A stretch of DNA of 64,000 nucleotides from Ianthella basta. Taxonomy: Eukaryota > Porifera > Demospongiae > Verongiida > Ianthellidae. The translations under genes and the position numbers were made by a program. Location: positions 4,144,381-4,208,380 of the forward strand of contig OZ025887.1 of the NCBI GenBank assembly GCA_964019415.1, given 5' to 3'. Of the stretch, positions 1 through 32,372 are shown piece by piece; position 1 is the stretch's first letter, and the number at the start of each line of letters is the position of its first letter. Under the pieces are notes generated by a model that saw only the letters and a program-made list of their open reading frames with translations, did no database searches and had not been told where the DNA came from.

Positions 1-1538
1 CCGTGTAAACACATACATCGGAAGGACGACTGCCAGCCCGCTGAGCACTCCAAAGGCGGCCACAAAGAATATTGCTATGTGGAGTCCAAGGCGCCTACCA
101 AAGCAGTAGCTTACAATGCCAGACAGCAAGCTACCTAGAACACAGCCCAGGAAGAAAGCACTCTGAGGAATTGGGACCAGATGGTCCGTCGAACATAGCA
201 TATTCCACTACAGGAATAGATGGAAGAGAAGGACACATACACAACCACTAAGGGCAGGAGAGGTACCTCTCAGATCAGCAGCACACAGGCTATTCAGTAC
301 ATACAATGTACATGGCAATACTAAAACCGTTCACCATCATCCTCCTAGCTGGATGCTATTCCTGCCTCCAGCTCCTCACCAAGTCATGCAGGCTACACCT
401 CACTCATGCTGCCCACCTCTGCCCCCCTCTAACTGCCTATGCACATTGATGTACACATTATCCCTATACAATAATACATACATATCTTCCATTCTTAACA
501 TTGTACAAATGTAAATTGCATTGTGACTGCACAATCCTGTAGCTTGGGATAATGCTCAAAGGTATGTTAGATATATGTACACATCAATCTGATTGTATGG
601 CGAATCACTACACTACAGCCAGCCCATTGCCTACAAGACATCATATAACGCCTGGTACAGTTGGTTGATTACCAGATGCTGTATATGCTTTAACTTTCAT
701 GAGGTCACACTTTCGTGGTTCGCATGTTTTCGAGGGGTTTTGCGTTTTTACTTTCGCAATTGCAGAGTCTCAAGCAAGAGAAATAAAGCCTTGTGTAAGT
801 TTTCGCGGGTTGAAACTTTCGTGGATGGTTGCTGATCCACAAAAACCGTGAAAGTTTAACCCCACAAAAGTTAAAGCGTATACGGTATGACCCTTGGGCC
901 ATATATCAACCTCAGTCTTGTCTCGGTTGATGTAGGTGCCCATTTCAGTAAACTTCCAAAATGTAACGTATGCACCTCTCCAGTTGTTTGCCAATTAGCA
1001 CCCAAAATTAAGCTCCCCGTGCAGTAATCATATGCAGCTGCTATCCATTGCCATGTACACTTTGGTCAACATAATTATGATACACTATACACTTATCAGG
1101 TGTTACATTAGGCAGGACTGGAGACCACGCCAGTGAGAGTTTGGCAGGGGCTTGGTAAAGTTGATGAAGGATTTCAGGCGTTGAAACCCTATTTGATACG
1201 TATCTAGAGTGTTAGTCAAGTCTCAATACAGTTCATAATGTGTAGCATACCTCCGTTACAGTTGTTGCAACTGGACCGGGAAAGTCTGGGAAGCACTGCC
1301 CTGCTTCTAGCAACCTGCACCGCTCTTCCAGCGGCACATCCGAGCGGGCAATCCTGGTGTAGTGGTCCGCGATGCTGACACAGTCCCACTCCAGTCCGTT
1401 GTACTCGGCGAAAGTAATGAGAAAGTACTGACAGGCCAGAGTAAACTGCACGAAGCCAAGGAGCAGGTAGAACCTCTTCTGCGCACGCCCAGATTGGCCA
1501 ATAGTGGATAGCGCATCATCCACCGAACAAGCAGCCAT
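1..1538 (-). CDS. SLC22-type organic ion transporter, 5' part (gene A, runs off left edge)
   Basis: Two exons are visible: 1251-1538 (start codon at 1538, 96 codons) and 1-207 (continues outside the window). Both junctions are phase 0, as in the two complete paralogues. Exon 1 gives the cytosolic N-terminus, TM1 and the start of the large extracellular loop with cysteines (WDCV, QCFPDF) ending in TVTE. Exon 2 opens with WNMLCSTDHLVP, then PQSAFFLGCVLGSLLSG and the MFS loop motif FGRRLG. SLC22 proteins are 12-TM facilitators of organic cations, anions or zwitterions at the plasma membrane; the substrate cannot be read from this. The start lies only 153 bp beyond the stop of gene B on the same strand. 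The sequence is clearly more diverged from B and C than those are from each other. Confidence 0.82.
671..888. mobile_element. MITE-like inverted-repeat element in intron 1 of gene A
   Basis: The left end (671-697, ACCAGATGCTGTATATGC) and the reverse complement of the right end (862-889, ATACCGTATACGCTTTAAC) share an imperfect terminal inverted repeat built round TATRCTTTAACTTT. Inside are repeated CTTTCGTGG / CCRYGAAAG words and a second nested inverted repeat (about 808-862). It has no coding capacity. No target-site duplication is clear. The class is unassigned. Confidence 0.55.
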
Positions 1539-1691
1539 TTTACCATAAATTATTCATACTTCGCGGTATCTTGCATGGGGTACATATAATATAATTTATG
1601 CCATCTGTAATATATCTGATATACACTGAATACCTTTCTGTTCTGTTTCTACTAACAGTTAAAAACCCTAGGTGGCGTAGGGAGCTTCGTA

Positions 1692-9077
<7,386 letters not shown>

Positions 9078-9993
9078 TTAATGATTGCACAATAACTATT
9101 TATTCATTGGCTCGAGGAGCTTCAGTTGCGCAAGAGTGGTCTTCGTGGCGCGGCTCTGGCCGTTCGTGATTGACGAGAGCTCGATGCTTAGCTATCCCCG
9201 ACTCTATCCCTCCACTTCCACTCTTGGATCACTTTCTGGCTGGAGATCAACCGAACGACCGCGGAGAGGGTTGCAATGGTCCACTCGCTCGTTTAGAACT
9301 TGAGAAGAATACACCAGCAGTGGTAGTCTCGCGGGGCCAGACCCTTTTCGGTATTGCGCAAGATTATTCGGGGTGGCGGGTTACGCAAGACCGGAAGAAA
9401 AGGGTCTGGCCCCGCGAGACTACAGCAGTGGTATCTTGCAGCGTGCGCTTCCTCGCTTCACGCCGGTTCTGAATGCTAGAGCACTGTTTGAATGCGAGCG
9501 AGACAACCTTCTTCCTTGGTCGGATGATGAGCTGTCTCAAGTATTTTTCCTACTACAGACAGCCAAAATCAGCCTTTCACCATGGATAGTAGAGTACTCT
9601 ACTAGCCATGCTTTTGCCAACCTGTACTTCTGTTCTATTGGTTGGCAGCAGCAATTGCAAAAGCGCTTGTACTGTACCATCTCGCCCGACGCATGGTTCA
9701 GCAAGCCAGAATACAGGGTACTACCCTCCAGGTTGGGGGGGGGGGGGGCTATGGTGCATGACCACATGCATGACCATCAAAATGTGCCTGTGCAACACCT
9801 CCCACCCTAAGCACTGGGTGTTGTTGCAGCTGGATTCTGACACCATGCAGGTACTTCCCAAAGGCAACCCTAAAATTCTTGTGGGCTGTAACCCAACATA
9901 TATATATGCTTGTGCCATCAGAAGACAGTGATTGTCCTATAGAGCAGAGCTACAGCAGTGCTACAGTATATACACAATAAGCCTTTACTGAAG
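9078..9993. other. Divergent intergenic region between gene B and the first fibrinogen-like gene
   Basis: Apart from the MITE at 9324-9422 and a G14 run at 9735-9748, no gene is recognised. The block 9914-9938, reading GCCATCAGAAGACAGTGATT onward, recurs upstream of the intact paralogue at 12907-12931. It is therefore part of the tandem duplication and possibly of a shared promoter. Confidence 0.5.
9315..9431. mobile_element. 99-bp MITE with 9-bp target-site duplication
   Basis: The element at 9324-9422 has perfect 26-bp terminal inverted repeats beginning TAGTCTCGCGGGGCCAGACC. It is flanked by identical 9-bp repeats CAGCAGTGG at 9315-9323 and 9423-9431. A 9-bp duplication fits Mutator-like elements. 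The same terminus and duplication size occur at 33586-33667 and, longer and imperfect, at 29703-30538. Confidence 0.85.
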
Positions 9994-11270
9994 ATGTTTC
10001 CCTTGACAGTCAAGCTCCTCGTAGCTCTTACCTTCTCCACTGCGGTGTACCTCAGAGGAGAAGCAGCTGATACATGCCCAGCTACTATGACATCTTGCAT
10101 TCCTGGACTGCCGGGACGGGATGGCAAAGACGGACAGCCTGGACGGGATGGAAGTAATGGGCAACCAGGACTAGCGGGACGCGATGGTGCTGCCGGACCA
10201 GCAGGACGCGATGGAACACCAGGACGCGATGGTCGTGATGGTAGCCCTGGACCACCTGGTTCACTGACTACCACAGAGCAGCGCAGCTGAAAGAAATGAT
10301 TCGTGAAATGATCCGAGAAGAAATAAGTAACCTTAGCAACTGCAACACGTCAATCCCCCCTAGAAACCAAAGCCTGCAGTGCAATGGAACCTCAGAGAGT
10401 ACCTATCCACCCACGGTTCTACCTACACACACTCCTCAACCAACTCCTGTGCCAGGACCGCAGTGCAATGGGACCTCTGCAGATGAGCCCGCTAGATCAT
10501 GCAACGAAATATACGATTGCGACCCCACCGCTCCATCTGGACTGTACTGGGTTAACACTAACACAGGACCAGTGCAGGTCTACTGTGAAATGGAAGCCAA
10601 CAACTGTGGTAATACCACTGGAAGATGGATGAGGGTAGCTTATATTAACATGACTAATGTGAACAATACTTGTCCTCAGGGGCTGAACTACACTGTTGAT
10701 TCCTCCACACGTATGTGCACTCATTCACATACTGGCTTTTCACACTGTTCCTCAGTCACCTTCCCAACACATGGGGTACCCTATACAAGGGTCTGTGGAA
10801 GAGCATGAGCATACCAGTACTTTGGTACTATTGCATTCTTCAACTACAACCATGGTCACACAACTCTGGACAGTCCCTATGCTACAGGTCTCTCTGTGAC
10901 ATATGGCAGGCCACGAAACCACATCTGGACCTTTGTATCAGCTTTTTCAAAGTCTCACGGCCACTCACCCTACAACTGTCCGTGTGCTGCCTCTGCTTCT
11001 GGTCCTGCTGCACCTCCATTTGTGGGAGAGAACTACTTCTGCGAGTCAGGGACCACTGGGCTACCTGCCATCCAGTGGCATCTGGATGATCCCCTGTGGG
11101 ACTCACAGGGGTGTGTAAGTGGGAGCACCTGCTGTAATCGTGGTGGTCCATGGTTCACTACCACATTGAGCCAGGAGGCGAGGGATGACATTGAAATGAG
11201 AATGTGCTTTCACTATGCCATAAATGGAGCGAATATTGGAGTGGAGCAGTTTGAGATATATATCAGCTAA
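9994..11270 (+). pseudogene. Collagen/fibrinogen-like secreted protein, disabled tandem copy
   Basis: A single-exon reading frame closely parallels the intact gene at 12992. It has a signal peptide (MFPLTVKLLVALTFSTAVYL), about 15 collagen GXY triplets (PGLPGRDGKDGQPGRDG), a coiled stretch, then a fibrinogen-like segment with SGLYWVNTNTGPVQVYCEM, HIWTF, ENYFCE, LWDSQGC and GGPWF. Two lesions separate it from the paralogue. A one-base deletion near 10282 turns the frame into a stop at 10288. A TGA at 10806-10808 stands where the paralogue has CGA, a CpG-type change. Read across them, homology runs to a stop at 11268. A sequencing error could explain the indel but less easily both. It has one more collagen block than the intact copy. 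Confidence 0.82.
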
Positions 11271-12237
11271 GAGTAAGACTATATAACATTCGCAAGACGT
11301 AGAACTCAAATACGAGGAGCCCTATTGTATATAGTGTATAGTCATTGGCTAGATGTGACATTCTAATCATGTGTAGATCTATAACCAGATTTGAGATTGC
11401 AAGTTTGTACTCATCTGCTCATGGTAATCATTGTTACAGCATAGAGTGTCTGTATTCACTGGACTGCAGGTCTAGTATACATGAGCTGGACTACTGCATG
11501 CATGGACTGCCGTAATTCATGGGCAGTGCGTAATTATCACTTCATATTTGGCCGTCCATCATTTTGATGCGATGATATACTGTGGTCATTTCTATTGCTG
11601 TTTGGCCTACTAAAAAGTGTTTCAGATTAGCCACGTGCACTGTGAATATTGAAGCCATCTCATCTGCAGCTGTCTAAGTGGCATTCTTCTTAGAGTTTGC
11701 ATAGTGCTACGTGTAGCTATTAGGTGACAGGTCAGGAGGGACAGTGCTGTAAACATACCACACCTACAATCTCCCATATATATGTAAGTCCAGTTAATGA
11801 CAAACACCCTCAATTATGGGGCAGGATGGTCAGGCCACTCTGGTTCAACTTGGGTTCAAGAAGGGTAGAGCCTCATGTGTCCCCCCATGGAGCCCCTTGG
11901 GTTGGGCAGTACAGATAATAGAGGGTGTTGCTAGCATTACTTGAATTTTTATTATAGCTGTACCTTCCCCTCAAGACGCCTGGGTGTCTGCATGCACATA
12001 ATACCCAAACTCAGACTTTCTGGGCGAAATTAGCTGGGCGGGTGGGAGAGACAGCCTTAGGACAAGGTACTTGGACTCCTTCCAAGGGAATTTTACATTG
12101 TTAGTACAGTATACGTATCTAGCAATGTGACCTGTTGTATGCATGGTGTGGGCAAGAAGAATTGCTAAATATGTGCAGCCTGCACACCTGGCTGCATACA
12201 CCCACACACCCACCCACACCCACCCACACACCTGCAT

Positions 12238-12240
<3 letters not shown>

Positions 12241-12294
<54 letters not shown>

Positions 12295-12298
12295 GCAT

Positions 12299-12356
<58 letters not shown>
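12241..12356. repeat. (AC)n microsatellite
   Basis: An AC run interrupted once by CGCATG near 12293, preceded by diverged CCACACACCC repeats from about 12200. Confidence 0.93.
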
Positions 12357-12358
<2 letters not shown>

Positions 12359-12730
12359 CTTCTTTACTCCTTGTCCATCATGGACGTCGGGCAGGATCCA
12401 TTTGCTCTACCTCGTCACAGGTTGGGATGGGGCTGTTGACTTGGGTTGGTGTATTGCAGCTCTCCATTCACTTCTGTCCATCACCACTTCTTGTCAGTTT
12501 ACGATTCTGGTTAGATCTCTGCTGATCAGATCTATCCATCGCAGAGATGCCCCTCCTGCCCTCCTCTTCTTTCCTTTTGGTCTGCATCTTAGAAGCTGCT
12601 TCTGTGGCCGATGGTCTGGCATTCTCAGTAGGTGTCCGAATCACTGGAGCCTCTTCAACCTTAGTTGTTCTTCTACTGGTAGCTCCCCAGTCTCCTCCAA
12701 TATGTCGGCATTGCATCGTTTGTCCCACAG

Positions 12731-12731
<1 letters not shown>
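12357..12731 (-). mobile_element. LINE 3'-end fragment between two AC microsatellites
   Basis: Read on the minus strand, one frame gives WIDLISRDLTRIVN, then SEWRAAIHQPK. This style is typical of the C-terminal tail of non-LTR retrotransposon proteins (…DL.RI.NW….DR..WR). The rest is out of frame. Like the larger LINE at 2550-4977, it is bordered on both sides by AC/GT microsatellites with the GT side at its 3' end. The identification rests on a short motif. Confidence 0.45.
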
Positions 12732-12767
<36 letters not shown>

Positions 12768-12991
12768 GCAGCTGTTACAATGTGTGCAATGCATCCAAAT
12801 CATAAGGTGACATAATATAATACATATCATGCATGCCTTCACTGTGATCTGACACCAGAAGTAGGTCATCAGAATTCTTGTGGTTATACATTATAGGAAG
12901 GGGTGAGCCATCAGAAGACAGTGATAGTCCTGTAACAATCTACTGAGCAGAACTTTGTGCAGCAGTGCTACACAATAGGCCTCTACTGAAG

Positions 12992-14119
12992 ATGTTTCAA
13001 ATTCCCTCTACTGTCAAGCTCCTTGTAGCTCTTACTTTCTTCACTGCGGTGTACCTCAGAGGAGAAGCAGCTGATACGTGCCCAGCTACTACGACATCTT
13101 GCATCCCTGGACTGCCGGGACGGGATGGCAGAGATGGAACACCAGGACGCGATGGCCGTGATGGTAGCCCTGGACCACCTGGTTCATTGACTACCACAGA
13201 GCAGCAGCAGCTGAAAGAAATGATTCTTGAAATGATCCGAGAGGAAATATGTAATCTTAGCAACTGTAACACTACAGTTCTGCAGCCAGAGCCACTACAG
13301 TGCAAAGGAAACACTACAGACAACCCTGCCTCCTCTTGCAAGGAAATATATGATTGTGACCCCTCCACCCCATCTGGGAGCTACTGGGTCAGTACTACTA
13401 CAGGACCAGTGCAAGTGTTCTGTGAAATGGAAACCAACAACTGCGGTAACATCACTGGAGGATGGATGAGGGCAGCATATATTGATATGACTAATGAAAG
13501 CAATACCTGTCCTCAGGGGCTGACCTACACTGTGGTATCCTCCACTCGTATGTGCACACGATCAAACACTGGCATTTATACCTGCTCCTCAGTCACCTTC
13601 CCAACACACAGGGTACCCTACACTAAGGTCTGCGGAAGAGCACGAGGATACAAGTACTATTCTACACCAGCATTCCTTGGTTACCACTATGATGGTCAGA
13701 CTACTCTGGACAGTGCCTATGTTTCGGGTCTATCTGTGACATATGGCAGCCCTCGAAGCCACATCTGGACCTTTGCTGCTGGGTATTCAGAAACGCTGCA
13801 ATCAAATGCAAATTGCTGTAACTGCCCCTGTGCCCTTTACCCAGGTCTACCCGCACCTCGTGAACTCATTGGAGAGAACTACTTCTGTGAGGCAGGGGAA
13901 AATAACGCGTACCCCAGTAGCTTTTGGTACCTTGAACAACCCCTGTGGGACTCACAGGGGTGTGTAACTGGGAGCACTTGCTGTGATCGCGGTGGGCCAT
14001 GGTTTACTACCACACTGAGCCAGGAAGCAAGCGATGACATTGAAATGAGGATGTGCACTAAAGAGGAATCACACTCGGAGAACTTTGGAGTGGAGCAGCT
14101 GGAGATTTTCATCCGCTGA
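12992..14119 (+). CDS. Secreted collagen-like plus fibrinogen-like domain protein, 375 aa
   Basis: A single uninterrupted exon. The Met at 12992 was chosen because it opens a hydrophobic signal peptide (FQIPSTVKLLVALTFFTAVYL); an upstream in-frame Met at 12965 adds a polar leader and has no counterpart in the pseudogene copy. A short collagen-like block (GLPGRDGRDGTPGRDGRDG) and a helical stretch follow. Then comes a cysteine-rich C-terminal region opening like a fibrinogen domain (CKEIYDCD…SGSYWVSTTTGPVQVFCEM). Its later part (CSSVTFPTH, VCGRARGY, SHIWTF, CCNCPC, ENYFCE, LWDSQGC, STCCDRGGPWF, DDIEMRMC) resembles extracellular proteins common in sponges and corals. Several NxT/NxS sites are present. 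The role is probably extracellular recognition or matrix; the ligand is unknown. Confidence 0.85.
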   Translation: MFQIPSTVKLLVALTFFTAVYLRGEAADTCPATTTSCIPGLPGRDGRDGTPGRDGRDGSPGPPGSLTTTEQQQLKEMILEMIREEICNLSNCNTTVLQPEPLQCKGNTTDNPASSCKEIYDCDPSTPSGSYWVSTTTGPVQVFCEMETNNCGNITGGWMRAAYIDMTNESNTCPQGLTYTVVSSTRMCTRSNTGIYTCSSVTFPTHRVPYTKVCGRARGYKYYSTPAFLGYHYDGQTTLDSAYVSGLSVTYGSPRSHIWTFAAGYSETLQSNANCCNCPCALYPGLPAPRELIGENYFCEAGENNAYPSSFWYLEQPLWDSQGCVTGSTCCDRGGPWFTTTLSQEASDDIEMRMCTKEESHSENFGVEQLEIFIR

Positions 14120-14323
14120 GGGTAAGACTGCAGTGTTCTGACCCTTTGACAAGTGATTAATTCAATGGTATTATCTGTATAGCTCTAGCAGTATATAGTG
14201 TGCTATAGCTAGTCTCACATTCAATATAGCATTATGTTATTCTAAAGTGATGTACAACAATGTATAATAATATGTGTAGAATGTCAGAGATGATCAGTCA
14301 ACCTGTAGAGACGTCATTACTGT

Positions 14324-14425
14324 AACTTACTGGTTGTTGTTAGCTTTAATGCTAACAACACCCTCAATTATTGCAACTTACTGGTTGTTGTTAGCTTTAA
14401 TGCTAACAACACCCTCAATTATTGC
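14324..14425. repeat. Perfect tandem duplication of a 51-bp unit containing a hairpin
   Basis: Copies at 14324-14374 and 14375-14425 are identical. Each contains the inverted repeat GTTGTTAGC - TTTAAT - GCTAACAAC. They lie about 200 bp past the fibrinogen-like gene stop. Confidence 0.9.
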
Positions 14426-15615
14426 GGGAATGGGTGGGGCCAGTCATGCCACCTAAGAGGTGTTAGGCTAACACATCATTACTTACCAATGTATACCATT
14501 ACTTGAATTTATTGGGGGCTAGCTTCGGTAGGTAGCTCGACTCAACGCTCTGGGCGGGGCTTATGGTGTTTGTCTGTACCGCTTTGAGCCACCGGGGAAA
14601 GTTTTGGCGTAATATTTTGGGCACACCGGGGGACTGCAACACATTTTGGGCACAGGGGACTGCGAGGTACACGCGACACACCGTACTTCACCTATTTGTG
14701 CAGCGTCCGCTTTCCCTGCATATGTCGTATGCATGGCAGCTGAATGACATTTATACCAGTACGCATTCATTATACAAGCATGGGGGGATTGACTACATGC
14801 TGTGAATGCCGGCGAGCTCGAGGCGGCGACCCCAAGCTACATTCACAGCCATTAGTGAGGGCTATGGTTTCATGTACCGGGCGCCCTCGAGGATTGTGCA
14901 AGAGTTGTGCAACGCCGCGGCAGCACGTGCCTTCCCCCCGCGACCTCACTAGCGCATCACGACGCAAATACTTTCCCTATCTCTTAGATATGGCGGCGAC
15001 CGTAAAAGTGACAAGATCTCGAACGGAACGACTTTAAACCAAATTCTGGCTCGGCCAGGTTACTCTCGCTATGCCTCTTCGTAATCCTACCACGTTTTGT
15101 GACGTTCCGTCCAGAATTGAAGGAGTATATTCATGCCTGCTTGGGGCCGCTCATCGGGAGGACGGCCGGCAACGTGGGAAGTGATTGACTTGACTTGCGC
15201 TGAGGGTCGAGTCCCAACCTTCTAAACAATGACCCTGACATGACTCCTACTTCATCTTTTTATCCATAATTCCAATTTTTGCTATAGTTAGCTACTCTTC
15301 TTTATTCCTATATCTATCTTATTATTCATCACAGGTAGTGCGCATGAGTGCCTGTTTGTATTCATTTCTGTTGTACCCACAAAAAAAGGAGTATATCCTG
15401 GACATCGAAAATGCGCGTTGCGTTTATTATTATAGATGAAAATGAAGCAAGACGCAATCTCCCTATTGCCGTCACGTCACATCTAGAGCCGCCACTGCGA
15501 CCGGGGCCCTCGACCATCTATGCTGCAACCGACTCTGTTCAGTGACTGCTGCTCATAAGTAGGACCCCAAGCGTGGAATTCAAGTACCCTCTACTGTGCC
15601 AAGTGAAGCACTGCG
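14426..15615. other. Intergenic region upstream of the NLR gene; CpG-rich part
   Basis: The part from about 14560 to 15210 is visibly richer in CG dinucleotides than its surroundings and may hold the promoter of the plus-strand NLR gene. Nothing else is recognised. Confidence 0.4.
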
Positions 15616-30790
<15,175 letters not shown>

Positions 30791-31329
30791 CCCATGATCG
30801 CAACTCATCATCTGACCTGGTGAGTTGAGCAATGTCCCAGCTTCCTCTTGTCCCCCTGTGCTGGTCACATGACCCAGACAGAGGTAGTGGGTGCACACAT
30901 TGATCTATTTGTCATGTGTCCTTCCATTTCATGTCCTTACCCACAACATGTCTCACCACTCCACAGGACTCCATCTCCTCTCATGTCTGCGCAACAAACT
31001 GAAAGCTATTTACACCTAGTGTTATGTTCATACGTAGTATATTTTGCTTATAAATTGACAACTTATTATTGCAATATATAATCATAATTCTATCAAGTTT
31101 GTCCTGTAATAGTATCATTATGCATATAATTACACACACAACTTAGTTCTTCAGTTGTGTACATGAGGAGAGGAGAGAAGAGGGGAAGGGAAACGGAATT
31201 GGGAAGGAGAGAGAGCGAAGGGTAGGGTAAGTAGATAGAGATCTGCCTGGTGTTTGATAAGTATATAGGAGAGGAGACAGGACCAAGTATTGTTCATCTA
31301 CTTGCTGTACATTCCTCTGTTTTTGCGGA

Positions 31330-31530
31330 CTGGATGGATTGTGTGACTGTTGTGTGACCTGGCACGTATGGGATCCTGATTTGAGTGGGTGGGTCATGTG
31401 ACTGTCACATGACCTGACACCGATGGGATATTGATGTAAGTGGGTGGATATCAATCATGTGACTGTCATGTGACCTGGCAGATACAGGATCCTGATTTGG
31501 GTGGATCGTGTGATTATCATACGACCTGGT
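31330..31530. repeat. Imperfect tandem repeat, about 60-bp unit
   Basis: Three to four diverged units share GTGACTGTCAYRTGACCTGG and GATCCTGATTTGRGTGG. They lie between the NLR stop and the SLC22 relic. Confidence 0.7.
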
Positions 31531-31697
31531 TACTGTTATGTGTTATTTTTGTGCTCTCAGGTTTCTGACCTTTCTGAGCTGAAACTCCTTAAGGTATAAC
31601 TGTGCACATAGACACACAGACAGCATGCATATGTACACACAGTACACTCACAAACACAGCCCTAGTGTGAGTTTGATTTACAGTGTTGATGGATTCA

Positions 31698-31951
31698 AGG
31701 TGTCACCAATGCAGCCATTCCAAGCAAAGTGGAGAAACTGCCATAATGATATGCTTGTACCCGATTGCAGTAATCTGGTCTGGTTAACTCAAAAATCCAT
31801 ACAGACACGCCTAATGTGACTCCTTGTGATATGAAGCCCACAATGAACCTTGAGATGAGGTAGGTGGTAATGTCAATGGACACTGCACTTAGAGCTGAGC
31901 AGGCAACCTGAAGGACAACTGACCAATACAGCAGAGCCTGTCGACCGTATA
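31698..31951 (-). pseudogene. SLC22 exon-2 relic
   Basis: An internal piece of SLC22 exon 2 corresponds to the stretch from YGRQALLYW through SIDITTYLISRFIVGFISQG to GMAALVT. It matches genes B and C closely but has a six-base insertion, no splice sites at its ends and no neighbouring exons on this side. It is probably left from a third duplication or an unequal exchange. Confidence 0.8.
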
Positions 31952-32372
31952 CTCTTGATCACTATCCTGTCATTACACATTCCTCACCAGACACACAAAT
32001 ACAGATAGAGTGAACACCACAGAAATGTGGTTTATCATAAAGCTGAATTTCTGCTGGCCATTCCTAAATCCCATTCATTTCAAAGGAAAATCTTTATTAC
32101 ACTAGTGATACACAAGGATAAGAAGCAATATACAATTGAGTACACACAGAGCTCTAAGGATTGTTTTACAAACTTCACATGCAGGGATAAAAGAAATGAT
32201 AAAGTACGTATATATGTAATGTACAGAAACCAGTTATCTTTTTCAGTTCTATTCTTCCTAACAGTTAAAACCCTAGCTAAGAAACCATTTGTACCATATC
32301 TGATATACACTGAATACTTTTCATTCTGTTTTCCTAACAGTTAAAACCCTAGCTAGCGTAGGGAGCTTCATA

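Larger units (their letters stand above)
11271..12906. other. Intergenic region with repeats
   Basis: No gene is recognised. It contains AC arrays at 12241-12356 and 12732-12762, with a LINE 3' fragment between them. A short copy of the AACACCCTCAATTAT-type word near 11806 recurs downstream at 14356 and 14407. Confidence 0.5.
30791..32372. other. Convergent intergenic region between the NLR gene and SLC22 gene C
   Basis: It holds the 60-bp tandem repeats and an SLC22 exon relic; otherwise no gene is seen. The paired AACAGTTAAAA(A)CCCTAG words near 32260 and 32337 resemble one near 1654, at the 3' end of gene B. Confidence 0.5.

Noticed and set aside
14770..15037. Possible small gene in the CpG-rich stretch
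   Set aside because: Overlapping frames on both strands with no conserved features; more likely promoter sequence.
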